From Candidatus Accumulibacter conexus (GTDB taxonomy: Bacteria; Pseudomonadota; Gammaproteobacteria; Burkholderiales; Rhodocyclaceae), in assembly GCA_017592775.1 (NCBI GenBank), contig JAGFNJ010000031.1, forward strand, positions 1 to 61,118: a DNA stretch of 61,118 bases. Reading direction: 5' to 3'. Under the pieces are notes generated by a model. That model had not been told where the DNA came from. It worked only from the letters and a program-made list of their open reading frames with translations, and made no database searches. Made by a program: the position numbers and the translations under genes. How positions within the stretch are numbered: the first letter of the stretch is position 1; each line of letters opens with the position of its first letter. This document shows positions 16,502-26,885 of this stretch, one piece after another.

Positions 16502-17857
16502 GTGAACGAATCCGTCCCGCACCCACAACCACCTCCATGCCACACATCTCAAGAGACTTTCGCTGCCGCTGCCGCTGCCGATCATGCGGCGACCGATCGC
16601 TGGCTGGGCAGCCGGGTGCGCCGGCAGGCAATGCGCGAAGTGGCGGAGTGGCACATGACCGCCAGTGACAGGACGCGGCAGTTGCCGCGCACGCCGTTGC
16701 TCGACTGGTCGAGCTTCGCCGGCTCGCGACGTCTGACTGGCGTCCACAGCATCGATGATATCGCCGCACGCTGCCTGACAACCAGCGGTCGGGCCGCCAT
16801 CTACCTGGCGTTGCTGCAGTTGCGACTCGACCCGGGCAGCCTCGTCCTGGTGCCCACATATCATTGCCCGACAATGGTCGCTCCGGTGATCCTGGCCGGA
16901 CTGCGGGTAGCGTATTTCGGCATCGATGCGCATGGCCTGCCGCAACTCGGCACGATCGATGAAGCGACCGCTGCACACGCGAAAGCCATGTTGGTGTCGC
17001 ACTATTTTGGCCGCGCGCGGTCACTGGCTGAGGTCCGTCAATGGTGCGACGCACGACAGATTGCCCTGATCGAGGACTGTGCCCACTGCTACTTCGGCAG
17101 CGCCGGCGAGCGGCCGGTCGGCACCTGGGGCGACTTCGCCACAGCCAGTCTGTCGAAGTTCTTCCCTGTGCCTGAAGGCGGCGTACTGGCCTCGGCAAGC
17201 CGGCGGATTGCTGCCCCAGGCCTGACGCCACAGGGCCTGCGAGTGGAGCTGAAGTCCTGGGCCGACGTGCTGGAATCGGCCGTGACTTACGGCCGCCTAG
17301 CCGGAGTTGGCTGGGCACTGACCCGGATCTTCGCCATCAAGAACCAGATCAACCGCGCCAGGACCACGGGACCGCAAGAGGATTCCATTGCCCCGCCCGA
17401 CATGATGCTCGCCTGCGACATGGCGCGCATCAGACGAGCACCCGCCTCGACGGCCGTGGTGCTGAGAAGGCTTTTGCCACACGGACGAATCATCACTAGG
17501 CGCCGGTCCAACTATGCGGTCTACGCGCGGCACTTCCGGCAGGTCGAAGGAGCATACCCGCTCTACCCTGAAGCGGCGGCCGACGCCGTGCCCTACGTCT
17601 TTCCGCTGTGGGTAGACGACGCCGACCGGGTCTATCAGAGCCTGCGGTCACTGGCCCTGCCGGTATTTCGCTGGGACAGGATCTGGCCGGACACCCCCGT
17701 CCTGGCCAACGACGTCGGGCCTTCCTGGAGCCGGCACGTCCTGCAGTTGCTCTGCCATCAGGATCTGAGCGAAGCCGACGTGACACGCACGGCCATCGCG
17801 GCGCTCGCTCTGCTGTCGGCAGAACGCAGCCCGCCAGCAGCCAGCGGCGCTGGCTAG
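16502..17857 (+). CDS. DegT/DnrJ/EryC1/StrS-like aminotransferase
   Basis: 451 residues. A PLP enzyme of the sugar-aminotransferase fold: LVPTYHCPTMVAPVILAGL (about 119-137), the cofactor-binding IALIEDCAH, and the Schiff-base Lys in ASLSKFFPVPEGG. The N-terminal 60 residues are divergent and Ala/Pro-rich at first. DegT-like enzymes aminate nucleotide-linked sugars, but this one is distant and might act on another carbonyl. The start is GTG 16502, 27 bp after the decarboxylase stop; the next in-frame Met is 40 codons in. It probably belongs to the same operon as the ligase and decarboxylase. Confidence 0.75.
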   Translation: MNESVPHPQPPPCHTSQETFAAAAAADHAATDRWLGSRVRRQAMREVAEWHMTASDRTRQLPRTPLLDWSSFAGSRRLTGVHSIDDIAARCLTTSGRAAIYLALLQLRLDPGSLVLVPTYHCPTMVAPVILAGLRVAYFGIDAHGLPQLGTIDEATAAHAKAMLVSHYFGRARSLAEVRQWCDARQIALIEDCAHCYFGSAGERPVGTWGDFATASLSKFFPVPEGGVLASASRRIAAPGLTPQGLRVELKSWADVLESAVTYGRLAGVGWALTRIFAIKNQINRARTTGPQEDSIAPPDMMLACDMARIRRAPASTAVVLRRLLPHGRIITRRRSNYAVYARHFRQVEGAYPLYPEAAADAVPYVFPLWVDDADRVYQSLRSLALPVFRWDRIWPDTPVLANDVGPSWSRHVLQLLCHQDLSEADVTRTAIAALALLSAERSPPAASGAG

Positions 17858-17879
17858 AAATCGAAAGGTGCTCCCGAAC

Positions 17880-18947
17880 ATGCCACCATCACCCGCGATC
17901 GTCTGGCAGAACCTGCCAGCGGCATCGCTGCACCAGGACCCCGCTCTGTCCGCCGCCTGGAACCGATTGAATGCGCGGCGGGGCGATGTTCCTTTCCTGA
18001 GCACCGAGGCGATCACCGCCAGCCTCGATTCGTTTGGCACGGGCCGGGAACGGCTGCTCGTCGGCCGACAGGAGGAGGCGATCGCGGCGATGTTCCTGCT
18101 GGTTCGCACCTCCGCCGCCGAATGGCAGAGTTTCCAGCCATCGCAGTTGCCACTCGGCGCCTGGGTGGCCGACGACCGACTGCCGGTGCTTGACCTCGCG
18201 CGCAGCCTGATCCGGGGACCGCTCGGCTTCTGCCTGCTGCTGTCGGTCACGCAGATCGACCCACTCCATGTGGCACGCCCGACCGACAATGCCGACAGCC
18301 AGAGCAGCGACTACATCCGCACGGCCTGGACAGAACTCCAGGGCAGCTTTGCCGAATACTGGAACCAACGCGGCAAGAACCTCCGTCAGAACATGCGCAA
18401 GCAGAGAAACAGGCTTGCCGGCGAGGGGATCAGCGGACACCTTCGGGTTCTCGACCAGCCGGTGGAGATGGCGGCGGCCATCGAGCGTTATGGCGCACTC
18501 GAGAGCGCGGGCTGGAAGGCCGGCGAGGGCACCGCGATCCATCCGGAAAACTCGCAAGGGAAGTTCTACCGGCGCTTGCTCGAGAGTGCGGCGATGCGAG
18601 GCGAAGCCGTCGTCTTCGAGTACCTGTTTGACGATCGGGTGGTCGCGACCAACCTTTGCCTGCGACGCGAGGACGTCCTGGTCATCCTGAAAACCACCTA
18701 CGACGAGTCGATCCAGTCGTACTCGCCTGCTTTCCTGCTCAGCCAGGACGAGATCGAACTGCTCTACCGGGAAGGCAGAATTCGGCGCATCGAGTACTAT
18801 GGCCGCATGATGGAATGGCACAGCCGGTGGACGGAGAACTCGCGTGTTCTCTATCACCTGACCTTGTATCGCTGGCCACTGCTGCAGCGGCTTGCCGAGT
18901 GGCGGAGACGGCGAAAGCAGGCCGGCGCCGGCGCATCGGCGAGCTGA
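17880..18947 (+). CDS. FemAB/GNAT-like acyltransferase
   Basis: 355 residues. The block FAEYWNQRGKNLRQNMRKQRNRL, then a GNAT-like half with ALESAGWKAGEGTAI, FYRRLLESAAMRGEAVVFEYLFDDRVVATNLCL, is typical of the FemAB-related 'BioF2-like' acetyltransferases common in exosortase and polysaccharide clusters. It likely transfers an acyl or aminoacyl group to an envelope sugar or lipid. ATG 17880 lies 22 bp after the aminotransferase stop, with GAAAGG about 11 bases upstream; GTG 17868 is possible. It is the last gene of the plus-strand group, before a terminator hairpin. Confidence 0.75.
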   Translation: MPPSPAIVWQNLPAASLHQDPALSAAWNRLNARRGDVPFLSTEAITASLDSFGTGRERLLVGRQEEAIAAMFLLVRTSAAEWQSFQPSQLPLGAWVADDRLPVLDLARSLIRGPLGFCLLLSVTQIDPLHVARPTDNADSQSSDYIRTAWTELQGSFAEYWNQRGKNLRQNMRKQRNRLAGEGISGHLRVLDQPVEMAAAIERYGALESAGWKAGEGTAIHPENSQGKFYRRLLESAAMRGEAVVFEYLFDDRVVATNLCLRREDVLVILKTTYDESIQSYSPAFLLSQDEIELLYREGRIRRIEYYGRMMEWHSRWTENSRVLYHLTLYRWPLLQRLAEWRRRRKQAGAGASAS

Positions 18948-19041
18948 ATTCGGGCCACGCGAGCAGACTACAGGGCTCTGACCGTCCGTTGCGAGCCGCG
19001 CGCCGGCACAGTCGGCATGCGGCTACTGACCACGAAAAGCG

Positions 19042-19066
19042 AAAGACCGGCTGCTGGCCGGTCTTT
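19042..19066 (-). terminator. terminator of tRNA-Pro (possibly bidirectional)
   Basis: Perfect 10-bp arms AAAGACCGGC / GCCGGTCTTT with a 5-base loop. On the minus strand it lies 26 bp after the tRNA-Pro gene and is followed by CGCTTTTCG. On the plus strand it lies 94 bp after the FemAB-like gene, so it may serve both. Confidence 0.7.
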
Positions 19067-19092
19067 CCATGACTGCTGCTGCTCGATTCAAT

Positions 19093-19169
19093 TGGTCGGG
19101 GCGCCGGGATTCGAACTCGGGACCCCTTGCACCCCATGCAAGTGCGCTACCAGGCTGCGCCACGCCCCG
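19093..19169 (-). tRNA. tRNA-Pro (GGG)
   Basis: 77 nt on the minus strand including an encoded CCA. The acceptor stem CGGGGCG pairs with CGCCCCG. The anticodon stem-loop TTGCATGGGGTGCAA gives anticodon GGG after the conserved T33, and the T arm contains GTTCGAATC. It lies downstream of the merR-type gene, the usual place for this tRNA in related genomes. Confidence 0.95.
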
Positions 19170-19205
19170 ACAAGCTCGCGATTATATCCCAAAAACTCGC
19201 GGAAC

Positions 19206-19571
19206 TCAGGGTCGCAGCATATCGACGATGCTCAGGATCTCCGCACGAACGCCCTCGAGCGTCAACGCCGAGGCCTTCGCCGTCGCCTCAGCCTCGGCGT
19301 CCTCCAGACGATTGCGCGCGCCACTGATCGTGAAGCCCTGACTGTAGAGAAGCTCGCGGATACGTCGAACCAAAAGGACTTCGTGGTGCTGATAGTAACG
19401 CCGGTTGCCACGCCGTTTCACCGGCCGAAGTTGCGCGAACTCCTGCTCCCAGTAACGCAGGACATGCGGCTTCACACCGCAAAGCTCACTCACCTCGCCG
19501 ATCGTGAAATAGCGTTTGGCGGGAATGGCCGGTAACGGCTCCGGAACCGGCTCTCTATGACTGGCTTCCAT
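19206..19571 (-). CDS. MerR-family transcriptional regulator
   Basis: 121 residues. The winged helix-turn-helix [32 protein letters not shown] (about residues 22-54) is clear, followed by [20 protein letters not shown]. No effector-binding domain or metal-binding cysteines follow, only a short helical tail. This small MerR-like gene regularly follows ihfA in proteobacteria, and its target is not known. ATG 19571 has GGAG nine bases upstream and overlaps ihfA by 17 bp, so the two are in one operon. Confidence 0.9.
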   Translation of the reverse strand: MEASHREPVPEPLPAIPAKRYFTIGEVSELCGVKPHVLRYWEQEFAQLRPVKRRGNRRYYQHHEVLLVRRIRELLYSQGFTISGARNRLEDAEAEATAKASALTLEGVRAEILSIVDMLRP

Positions 19572-19857
19572 CGTAGGCGTTCTCCACCTCGGCCTTCAGT
19601 TTCTGGCTGGCGTGAAAGGTCACCACTCGCCGGGCAGTGATCGGGATTTCTTCGCCAGTTTTTGGATTGCGGCCTGGGCGCTGCGGCTTGTCTCGCAACT
19701 GGAAATTGCCAAACCCGGACAGCTTGACACCGTCACCTCGTTCGAGCGCGTTCCGAATCTCCTCGAAGAACGCCTCGACCATATCCTTGGCCTCACGTTT
19801 GTTGAGACCGACCTTCTCGAACAACAAGTCGGCCAGTTCTGCCTTGGTTAGCGTCAT
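19555..19857 (-). CDS. ihfA: integration host factor subunit alpha
   Basis: 100 residues. IHF-alpha pairs with IHF-beta to bind and sharply bend DNA in recombination, replication and transcription. The family core [17 protein letters not shown], then [22 protein letters not shown], with the intercalating Pro in RNPKTG, is complete. I chose ATG 19857 (MTLTKAEL) over ATG 19863 because AGAAGGG then sits at correct spacing; for 19863 it would touch the start codon. It follows pheT by 12 bp, as in many proteobacteria. Confidence 0.95.
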   Translation of the reverse strand: MTLTKAELADLLFEKVGLNKREAKDMVEAFFEEIRNALERGDGVKLSGFGNFQLRDKPQRPGRNPKTGEEIPITARRVVTFHASQKLKAEVENAYDGSQS

Positions 19858-19869
19858 TCCCATCCCTTC

Positions 19870-22245
19870 TCAGACGCGAAGCCGCGCTGCAAACGCCTGC
19901 TGCAGATAGTTCAGCAACTGCTGCATGGCGGCGTCGACTTCAGCCTCAAGCAAGGTTCTGCGAGTATCTTGCATCACTATGCGGAAGGCAAGGCTTTTCT
20001 TGCCGGCCTCGACACCGCGCCCGACGTACACATCGAACAGCCGGATGTCACTGACGATAGCCGGTCGATCGGCGCTCAAGGCATCGAGCAGTTGTTGCAG
20101 TTCGAGTGCGTGGTCGACAACGATGGCGATATCCCGGACGACAACCGGCTGGCGTGATCCCTCGACGTACTGCGGCAACCGGGCCCGCTCGACGGGGTCG
20201 AGGTCGATCTCGAACAGCACTGGCGCCAGCGGCAGGTCGTACTTCTGTTGCCACTGCGGGTGCAACTCGCCGATGAAGCCAATTGCCTGGCCATCGACCA
20301 GAACCCGCGCGCTGCGACCCGGATGCAGCGCCGGGTGCGCAGCCACCTCGAAGCGAGCAACGCGTGGGGAGAGCAGCAGTTCGAGGTCTCCCTTGACATC
20401 GAAATAGTCGACGTTGCGTGCGGCACAGCCCCACTGTTCCGGCAGCGCCGTGCCGTAGGCGAGCGCCGCGAGCTTCCATGGCTGGCGAAAACCCGCGACC
20501 GGTCCACCAAGCGGATCTCGAAAGAAGCAGCGGCCCGTCTCGAAAACACGCAGGCGGCTTTGCCGACGTTTGAGATTCGTTGTCACGTTGGCCAGGAGCC
20601 CACCCAGCAGCGACGAACGCATGACACTCGACTGGCTCGCGATCGGATTGGCCAGCCGGATCAACCGCTCGTTGCCGGCGAGGTCTCGTTCCCAGGCTTC
20701 GTCGACGAAGGCGAAATTGATGACCTCCTGATAGCCGCAATCAGTCAGCATCTGCCGCACGCGCGCTACCGGTCGCGTCTGCTCGCTCTGCGGCAGCATC
20801 GACAACGCCGCCCGAGGCAAAGCCGCAGGGATGTTCTCGTAGCCGTGCAGGCGAACGATTTCCTCGATCAGGTCTTCCTCTATCTCCATGTCGAAGCGAT
20901 GACTGGGCGGCGTGACGATAAAATCGTCGCCGTCACGGACGAATGACAGCCCGAGGCGGCGAAACAGCTCCTCGATTCGCTTGGGAGAAAGGTCCAGGCC
21001 CAGCACCTTGCGCACGCGTCGCGGGCGCAGACGAACCGGAAGCCGCTCCGGCAGACTCGCCAGCGCCTCACTGACCGGACCCGCCTGGCCGCCACAGATG
21101 TCGACGACAAGGCGCGTCGCACGTTCGAGTGCCCGCCGCGTCGCAGCGAAATCAACCCCTCTTTCGAAACGATGTGCCGCATCCGAAACGAAACCATAAC
21201 GCCGGGCGCGCCCAGCGATCGCTTGCGGTGTAAAGAAGGCCGCCTCCAGGAACAGCTCGGTTGTCGCCAGTGTGATGCCACTATCCTCGCCGCCCATCAC
21301 TCCCGCCATCGCCAGCGGCCGCCGCTCGTCGGCAATCAGCAGGACGTCGCTCTGCAACTCGACCGTCTGTTCGTTGAGCAGCTTGATCGTCTCGCCCGGC
21401 TGCGCCATGCGGGCGTGCACGGCTCCCGCAAGCCGCTGGTTGTCAAAAGCGTGCAACGGCTGACCGAGTTCGAGCATCACATAGTTGGTGATGTCGACCA
21501 GTGCCGAGATCGGCCGCAGGCCGCTGCGCTCAAGTCGCCGCCGCATCCAGGACGGAGTCGCGGCGGTCGCGTCGACGCCGCCGATCACCCTGCCGCAGTA
21601 ACGCGGGCATGCCGCCGGTGCGTCGAGGACGACTGCCCGCTCGCTGGCGATGGCGACCGGCACCTCCTCGGCCTGAATGTAGTTCGCCGGCGCGCCAGTC
21701 AGGGCCGCAACCTCGCGCGCAACACCCTCGAGCGACAGGCAATCCGCCCGATTTGGAGTCAGCTTCAGCGTCAGCACGCGATCATCGAGATCGAGATGGC
21801 GGCGCAGATCCTCGCCCACAGGCGCGGCAGCGTCCAGGAGAAGCAACCCCGATGCGTCGTCGGCAACGCCAAGTTCCCGTGCCGAACAGAGCATGCCAAA
21901 GGACTCGACGCCGCGCACCTTGCTGAGCCTGATCTGCAAACCACCAGGAAGCGCGGCGCCGACCAGCGCGCACGGGACCTTGCTGCCCGCAGCGACGTTT
22001 GGCGCACCGCAGACGATCTGCAGCAACTCGCCGCCACCAACATCCACCCGGCACAGGCTCAGCCGATCAGCGTTCGGATGACGGTCCACGCTGACGACCT
22101 GAGCGACGACGACCCGGCTGAAGGCGGGGGCGACGGGCTCTTCCTCCTCCACCTCCAGACCAGCCATCGTCAGCAGATGCGAGAACTCCGGTCCACAGCA
22201 TGCGGGGTCTACGAAGCTGCGTAGCCAGGATTCAGAGAATTTCAT
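19870..22245 (-). CDS. pheT: phenylalanyl-tRNA synthetase beta subunit
   Basis: 791 residues, standard length. It forms the alpha2-beta2 enzyme with PheS that charges tRNA-Phe, and holds the editing site. An N-terminal EMAP-like tRNA-binding fold (VVAQVVSVDRHPNADRLSLC, about 46-65), the B3/B4 editing domain, the catalytic-like core and a C-terminal anticodon-binding domain with VVRDIAIVVDHALEL are recognisable. The start ATG 22245 (MKFSESWL) is typical. It is 28 bp after pheS and 12 bp before ihfA. Confidence 0.97.
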   Translation of the reverse strand: MKFSESWLRSFVDPACCGPEFSHLLTMAGLEVEEEEPVAPAFSRVVVAQVVSVDRHPNADRLSLCRVDVGGGELLQIVCGAPNVAAGSKVPCALVGAALPGGLQIRLSKVRGVESFGMLCSARELGVADDASGLLLLDAAAPVGEDLRRHLDLDDRVLTLKLTPNRADCLSLEGVAREVAALTGAPANYIQAEEVPVAIASERAVVLDAPAACPRYCGRVIGGVDATAATPSWMRRRLERSGLRPISALVDITNYVMLELGQPLHAFDNQRLAGAVHARMAQPGETIKLLNEQTVELQSDVLLIADERRPLAMAGVMGGEDSGITLATTELFLEAAFFTPQAIAGRARRYGFVSDAAHRFERGVDFAATRRALERATRLVVDICGGQAGPVSEALASLPERLPVRLRPRRVRKVLGLDLSPKRIEELFRRLGLSFVRDGDDFIVTPPSHRFDMEIEEDLIEEIVRLHGYENIPAALPRAALSMLPQSEQTRPVARVRQMLTDCGYQEVINFAFVDEAWERDLAGNERLIRLANPIASQSSVMRSSLLGGLLANVTTNLKRRQSRLRVFETGRCFFRDPLGGPVAGFRQPWKLAALAYGTALPEQWGCAARNVDYFDVKGDLELLLSPRVARFEVAAHPALHPGRSARVLVDGQAIGFIGELHPQWQQKYDLPLAPVLFEIDLDPVERARLPQYVEGSRQPVVVRDIAIVVDHALELQQLLDALSADRPAIVSDIRLFDVYVGRGVEAGKKSLAFRIVMQDTRRTLLEAEVDAAMQQLLNYLQQAFAARLRV

Positions 22246-22273
22246 GCCCGTTCGCGGTCAGAAGGGATCGCCA

Positions 22274-23323
<1,050 letters not shown>

Positions 23324-23329
23324 TCACCG

Positions 23330-23355
23330 AAAAAAAGGAGGCTCGCGCCTCCTTT
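23330..23355 (-). terminator. terminator-like hairpin in front of pheS
   Basis: On the minus strand AAAGGAGGC-GCGA-GCCTCCTTT is followed by four more T (seven T in all), ending 9 bp before the pheS ATG and starting 17 bp after the rplT stop. It has every feature of an intrinsic terminator. It also buries GGAGG, so it could limit both readthrough and translation of pheS. No leader peptide rich in Phe fits in the gap. Confidence 0.8.
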
Positions 23356-23372
23356 CCCGAAATTCGTCGGGT

Positions 23373-23732
23373 CTAGGCGGCAAGCCGGGCCTTCGCCTCG
23401 GCAGCCAAGGCAGCAAAAGCCGGCTTGTCAAAGACAGCCAGATCTGCCAAAACCTTGCGATCCACCTCCACCTGCGCCTTTTTCAAGCCGTTCATGAAGG
23501 TACTGTATTTCATGCCGAGTTCCCTGGCGGCGGCATTGATGCGGGCAATCCAGAGGCTGCGGAACTGACGTTTCCGCTGCCGGCGATCACGGTACGCATA
23601 CTGGCCTGCCTTCATTACCGCCTGCTTGGCAACCCGGTAGACGTTCTTGCGACGACCGCGATAGCCCTTGGCCAAGGCGAGAATCTTCTTGTGGCGCGCG
23701 TGCGCCGTTACACCACGCTTGACTCGAGGCAT
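23373..23732 (-). CDS. rplT: 50S ribosomal protein L20
   Basis: 119 residues, very basic N-terminal half beginning [18 protein letters not shown], then the conserved [30 protein letters not shown] and a C-terminal globular part. L20 is needed for early large-subunit assembly and in some bacteria represses its own operon. Start ATG 23732 is 11 bp after rpmI, with GGAGA upstream. Confidence 0.98.
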   Translation of the reverse strand: MPRVKRGVTAHARHKKILALAKGYRGRRKNVYRVAKQAVMKAGQYAYRDRRQRKRQFRSLWIARINAAARELGMKYSTFMNGLKKAQVEVDRKVLADLAVFDKPAFAALAAEAKARLAA

Positions 23733-23743
23733 CGATTATCTCC

Positions 23744-23941
23744 TTAAGCGTAGGGCATCATGGCACGCACGACCGCCTTGTCGGAGGCGTGCACCGCGGT
23801 CATGCCGCGCAACTGGCGCTTGGTCTTGGTATCCTTCTTCGTCAGGATATGTCGCTTGTAGGCGAACGAACGCTTGATGCGACCGCTCGGACTGATCTTG
23901 AAGCGCTTCTTCGCTCCGGTCTTGGTTTTCATCTTGGGCAT
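23744..23941 (-). CDS. rpmI: 50S ribosomal protein L35
   Basis: 65 residues, starting [15 protein letters not shown] and containing HILTKK and RQLRGMTAV, all standard for L35. It lies 118 bp after infC and 11 bp before rplT, so the three form the usual infC-rpmI-rplT translation operon. ATG 23941 is preceded by CAGGAGCATTCA. Confidence 0.98.
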   Translation of the reverse strand: MPKMKTKTGAKKRFKISPSGRIKRSFAYKRHILTKKDTKTKRQLRGMTAVHASDKAVVRAMMPYA

Positions 23942-24059
23942 TGAATGCTCCTGATAATGACATGCTGCCAGGTGTCTCCCGACGGAAGCTCTTCGAACCC
24001 GGCACCACTTCTTTCATGCACGGCACGAGACTCGCGTCGCCTGCCGTGGCTCCAGCGAT

Positions 24060-24581
24060 CTACCGCTTCTTGCTCGGCGTCAGCACCATCACCATCTGCC
24101 GTCCTTCCATCTTCGGCATCTGCTCGACCAGTGCCAGATCCTGCAGATCAGCCCGGATACGCTCGATCTGCCGCATGCCGATATCCTGATGCGCCATTTC
24201 CCGGCCGCGGAATCGCAGCGTGACCTTGACCTTGTCCTCTTCTTCCAGGAAACGCGTCATGTTGCGCAGCTTGATCTGGTAGTCGTTTTCATCGGTGCCG
24301 GGACGCAGCTTCACTTCCTTGACCTGAACCTGCTTCTGCTTGAGCTTCTGCTCATGCTGACGCTTCTGCTCCTGGTACTTGAACTTGCCGAAATCGACGA
24401 TGCGGCAGACCGGTGGCTGTGCCATCGGCGCGATTTCGACCAGATCGAGACCGGCCTCTTCGGCAAGCGCCAGAGCCGCCCTGACGCTCACGACTCCCAG
24501 TTGTTCGCCGTCGGCACCGATGAGACGGACCTCCGGTGCGTTGATCTCTTCGTTGACGCGTTGCGCCTTTTGCAGTGCGAT
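24060..24581 (-). CDS. infC: translation initiation factor IF-3 (rare ATC start)
   Basis: 173 residues. IF-3 keeps ribosomal subunits apart and checks start-codon pairing. The N-domain begins [13 protein letters not shown], the linker [19 protein letters not shown] is Lys/Gln-rich, and the C-domain contains [15 protein letters not shown]. No ATG, GTG or TTG stands at the conserved N-terminus. An ATC at 24581 does, with AAGGAG seven bases upstream, matching the known use of AUU-type starts in infC for self-regulation. A TTG at 24611 would add ten poorly conserved residues and overlaps the thrS stop. Confidence 0.92.
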   Translation of the reverse strand: MALQKAQRVNEEINAPEVRLIGADGEQLGVVSVRAALALAEEAGLDLVEIAPMAQPPVCRIVDFGKFKYQEQKRQHEQKLKQKQVQVKEVKLRPGTDENDYQIKLRNMTRFLEEEDKVKVTLRFRGREMAHQDIGMRQIERIRADLQDLALVEQMPKMEGRQMVMVLTPSKKR

Positions 24582-24607
24582 GGTTCCGCTCCTTCTTCCG
24601 ACAAAAG

Positions 24608-26524
24608 TCAAGCCGTGCCACGACGCGCAGCAACTTCCTCAAGAAGCCGCCCGGTCAGAGCCGCGAGCGTCATCTGCCCGAGGTCCCGGCCCCCGCGCGT
24701 CCGCACGGCCACCAGATTGGCTGCCACCTCCTTGTCGCCAACGACGATCTGATACGGCAGCTTGTTCATGCTATGTTCTCGTATTTTATAGGTAATTTTT
24801 TCATTGCGCAAATCGGCCTCGACCCGCAGCCCGGCGCTGCGCAGCGCCGCCGCCACCTGCCCCGCATAGTCGGCCTGCTTCTCGGAAATATTCAGCACCA
24901 CCGCCTGTACCGGCGACAGCCAGAGGGGCATCGCGCCGGCATAATGCTCGACGAGAATACCGATGAAGCGCTCGAGGGAGCCGAGGATCGCCCGGTGCAG
25001 CATGACCGGAATCTGGCGCTCGTTGTTCTCGCCAACGTAGTGCGCGTCAAGGCGTTGCGGCAAGGCGAAGTCAAGTTGCAGCGTGCCACACTGCCAGACG
25101 CGTCCCAGGCAGTCCTTCAGCGAAAACTCGATCTTCGGCCCGTAGAACGCGCCTTCTCCCGGCTGCAGGTCGTAGGCCAGTGCCTTCGCCGCCAGGGCCT
25201 CGGCCAGCGCGGCTTCCGCCCGGTCCCATGCGGCGTCCGATCCGATGCGTTTCGGCGGCCGCGTGGACAGCTTGACGAGGATCTCGGTGAACCCGAAATC
25301 GGCATAAATCTTCTGCAACAGATCGATGAATGCCGCCGTCTCCGGCAACACCTGCTGTTCCGTACAAAATATGTGTGCGTCATCCTGGACGAAAGCGCGC
25401 ACGCGCATGATGCCGTGCAGGGCGCCGGAGGGCTCGTTGCGATGGCAGGAGCCGAACTCCGCCAACCGCATCGGCAGGTCACGGTAACTGCGCAGCCCCT
25501 GATTGAAGATCTGGATGTGCCCGGGACAGTTCATCGGCTTGATCGCGTAGTCACGGTTCTCCGAAGCAGTCGTGAACATGTGTTCCGCATAGTTCTGCCA
25601 GTGACCCGAGCGCTCCCAGAGCGAACGATCCATGATCATCGGCGTCTTCACCTCGCAGTAGCCGTTCTCACCGAGAAGACGCCGAATGTACTGCTCGACT
25701 TCCTGCCAGATGGTCCAGCCCTTCGGGTGCCAAAAGACCATCCCGGGCGCCTCGTCCTGCAGGTGAAAGAGGTCGAGTTGCCGCCCCAGCTTGCGATGAT
25801 CCCGTTTCTCGGCTTCTTCGAGCATGTGCAGGTAGGCATCCTGGTCTTCCTTCCTGATCCAGGCGGTGCCGTAGATGCGCTGCAACTGTTCGTTGCGGTG
25901 GTCCCCCCGCCAGTAGGCGCCGGCCAGCTTCATCAACTTGAAGACCTTCAGTCTGCCGGTCGAGGGAACGTGCGGACCACGACAGAGGTCGACGAAGTCT
26001 CCCTCGCGATAGAGCGAGACAGCCTGATCCGCCGGTATCGCATCGATCAGTTCCGCCTTGTAGTGCTCGCCAATCGACTTGAAGAAGGCGACAGCCTGAT
26101 CGCGTGGCCAGACTTCCCTCTGCACCGGCAGGTCACGCCGCGCCAGTTCCGCCATCCGCCTTTCGATCGCCGCCAGATCGTCAAGCGTGAATGGGCGCTC
26201 GAATGCGAAATCGTAGTAAAAGCCATTCTCGATGACCGGGCCAATGGTCACCTGCGCCGTCGGAAACAATTCCTTCACCGCATAGGCCATCAGGTGCGCC
26301 GTCGAGTGGCGAATGACCTCGAGCCCTTCGGGGTCCTTTTCCGTGACGATCCCCAGTTGGGCGTCGCTGCTGATCACGAACGAAGTATCCACCAGGCGGC
26401 CATCGACCTTGCCCGCCAAGGCGGCTCGCGCCAGGCCGGCACCAATCGTCTGCGCGACCTCGGCGACCGTCACGGGCTGCGCGAAATCCCTCTGCGAACC
26501 ATCGGGTAGTGTGACGACCGGCAT
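24608..26524 (-). CDS. thrS: threonyl-tRNA synthetase
   Basis: 638 residues. An N-terminal TGS domain ([10 protein letters not shown]...), the editing domain with [10 protein letters not shown], a class II catalytic core with [20 protein letters not shown] and [15 protein letters not shown], and a C-terminal anticodon-binding domain ([11 protein letters not shown]...). The ATG at 26524 is standard. It begins the thrS-infC-rpmI-rplT-pheST-ihfA run. A terminator-like hairpin stands 16 bp upstream of the start, and a core promoter candidate lies about 220 bp upstream. Confidence 0.98.
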   Translation of the reverse strand: MPVVTLPDGSQRDFAQPVTVAEVAQTIGAGLARAALAGKVDGRLVDTSFVISSDAQLGIVTEKDPEGLEVIRHSTAHLMAYAVKELFPTAQVTIGPVIENGFYYDFAFERPFTLDDLAAIERRMAELARRDLPVQREVWPRDQAVAFFKSIGEHYKAELIDAIPADQAVSLYREGDFVDLCRGPHVPSTGRLKVFKLMKLAGAYWRGDHRNEQLQRIYGTAWIRKEDQDAYLHMLEEAEKRDHRKLGRQLDLFHLQDEAPGMVFWHPKGWTIWQEVEQYIRRLLGENGYCEVKTPMIMDRSLWERSGHWQNYAEHMFTTASENRDYAIKPMNCPGHIQIFNQGLRSYRDLPMRLAEFGSCHRNEPSGALHGIMRVRAFVQDDAHIFCTEQQVLPETAAFIDLLQKIYADFGFTEILVKLSTRPPKRIGSDAAWDRAEAALAEALAAKALAYDLQPGEGAFYGPKIEFSLKDCLGRVWQCGTLQLDFALPQRLDAHYVGENNERQIPVMLHRAILGSLERFIGILVEHYAGAMPLWLSPVQAVVLNISEKQADYAGQVAAALRSAGLRVEADLRNEKITYKIREHSMNKLPYQIVVGDKEVAANLVAVRTRGGRDLGQMTLAALTGRLLEEVAARRGTA

Positions 26525-26540
26525 AGTGCACCTCAGCAGG

Positions 26541-26574
26541 AAAAAATGGAAAAGCCAGAGCGCCGCTCTGGCTT
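26541..26574 (-). terminator. terminator-like hairpin in front of thrS
   Basis: On the minus strand 11-bp arms AAGCCAGAGCG / CGCTCTGGCTT (26574-26564 and 26562-26552) are followed by TTTCCATTTTTT, a good intrinsic terminator signal. It ends 16 bp before the thrS start codon. It could end SNF2 gene transcripts, or act as an attenuator for transcripts starting at the promoter near 26750. Confidence 0.75.
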
Positions 26575-26885
26575 GTGTCTGGACCGCAGGCGAAAAACCG
26601 ACAACTCGGACAACCGGCGACAGCAGCCGCGCTCAGGGTCGCTGGCCAACAGCCCGCCGTCGATTGCTCGGCAGCGACGGTCTCGGAGCCAATGGCAACT
26701 GGCAGCAAAGTCGTTCGCCAACCTCCTCAAACGCCCTCAACGGCGCGATTCTAGCACAGCAGATCCGGCCGCCCAAAAGCCAGGCGCCGGCAGTCCCGGC
26801 TGCAGCCATCCGACCAACAGGGAGGCGCCGACCTGCGCCAAGGGCAAGGTTGGACGGCGTCCACTGTCACCCTGGTCGCGTTCCC
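26575..26885. other. leader region of thrS, no gene supported
   Basis: 311 bp between the SNF2 helicase stop and the hairpin before thrS. No tRNA and no T-box-like structure is visible, as expected outside Gram-positives. Minus-strand frames cross the region but none reads as a leader peptide rich in Thr codons that stops before the hairpin. The promoter at 26748-26776 would give an untranslated leader of about 215 nt. Confidence 0.5.
26748..26776 (-). promoter_or_regulatory. candidate thrS promoter
   Basis: On the minus strand, TTGGGC (26776-26771) and an extended -10 TGC-TAGAAT (26756-26748) are separated by exactly 17 bp. The hexamers match consensus at three and five of six positions; the TG extension strengthens it. 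It would start a long leader that includes the terminator-like hairpin. Confidence 0.5.

Noticed and set aside
13450-17002. Long minus-strand frames opposite the ligase, decarboxylase and aminotransferase
   Set aside because: All three plus-strand products carry complete enzyme motifs; the minus frames have none.
24575-26509. 644-codon plus-strand frame opposite thrS
   Set aside because: thrS on the minus strand is unmistakable; this is its shadow.
26575-26885. T-box riboswitch or tRNA in the thrS leader
   Set aside because: No T-box core sequence or cloverleaf is visible, and T-boxes are not expected in betaproteobacteria.
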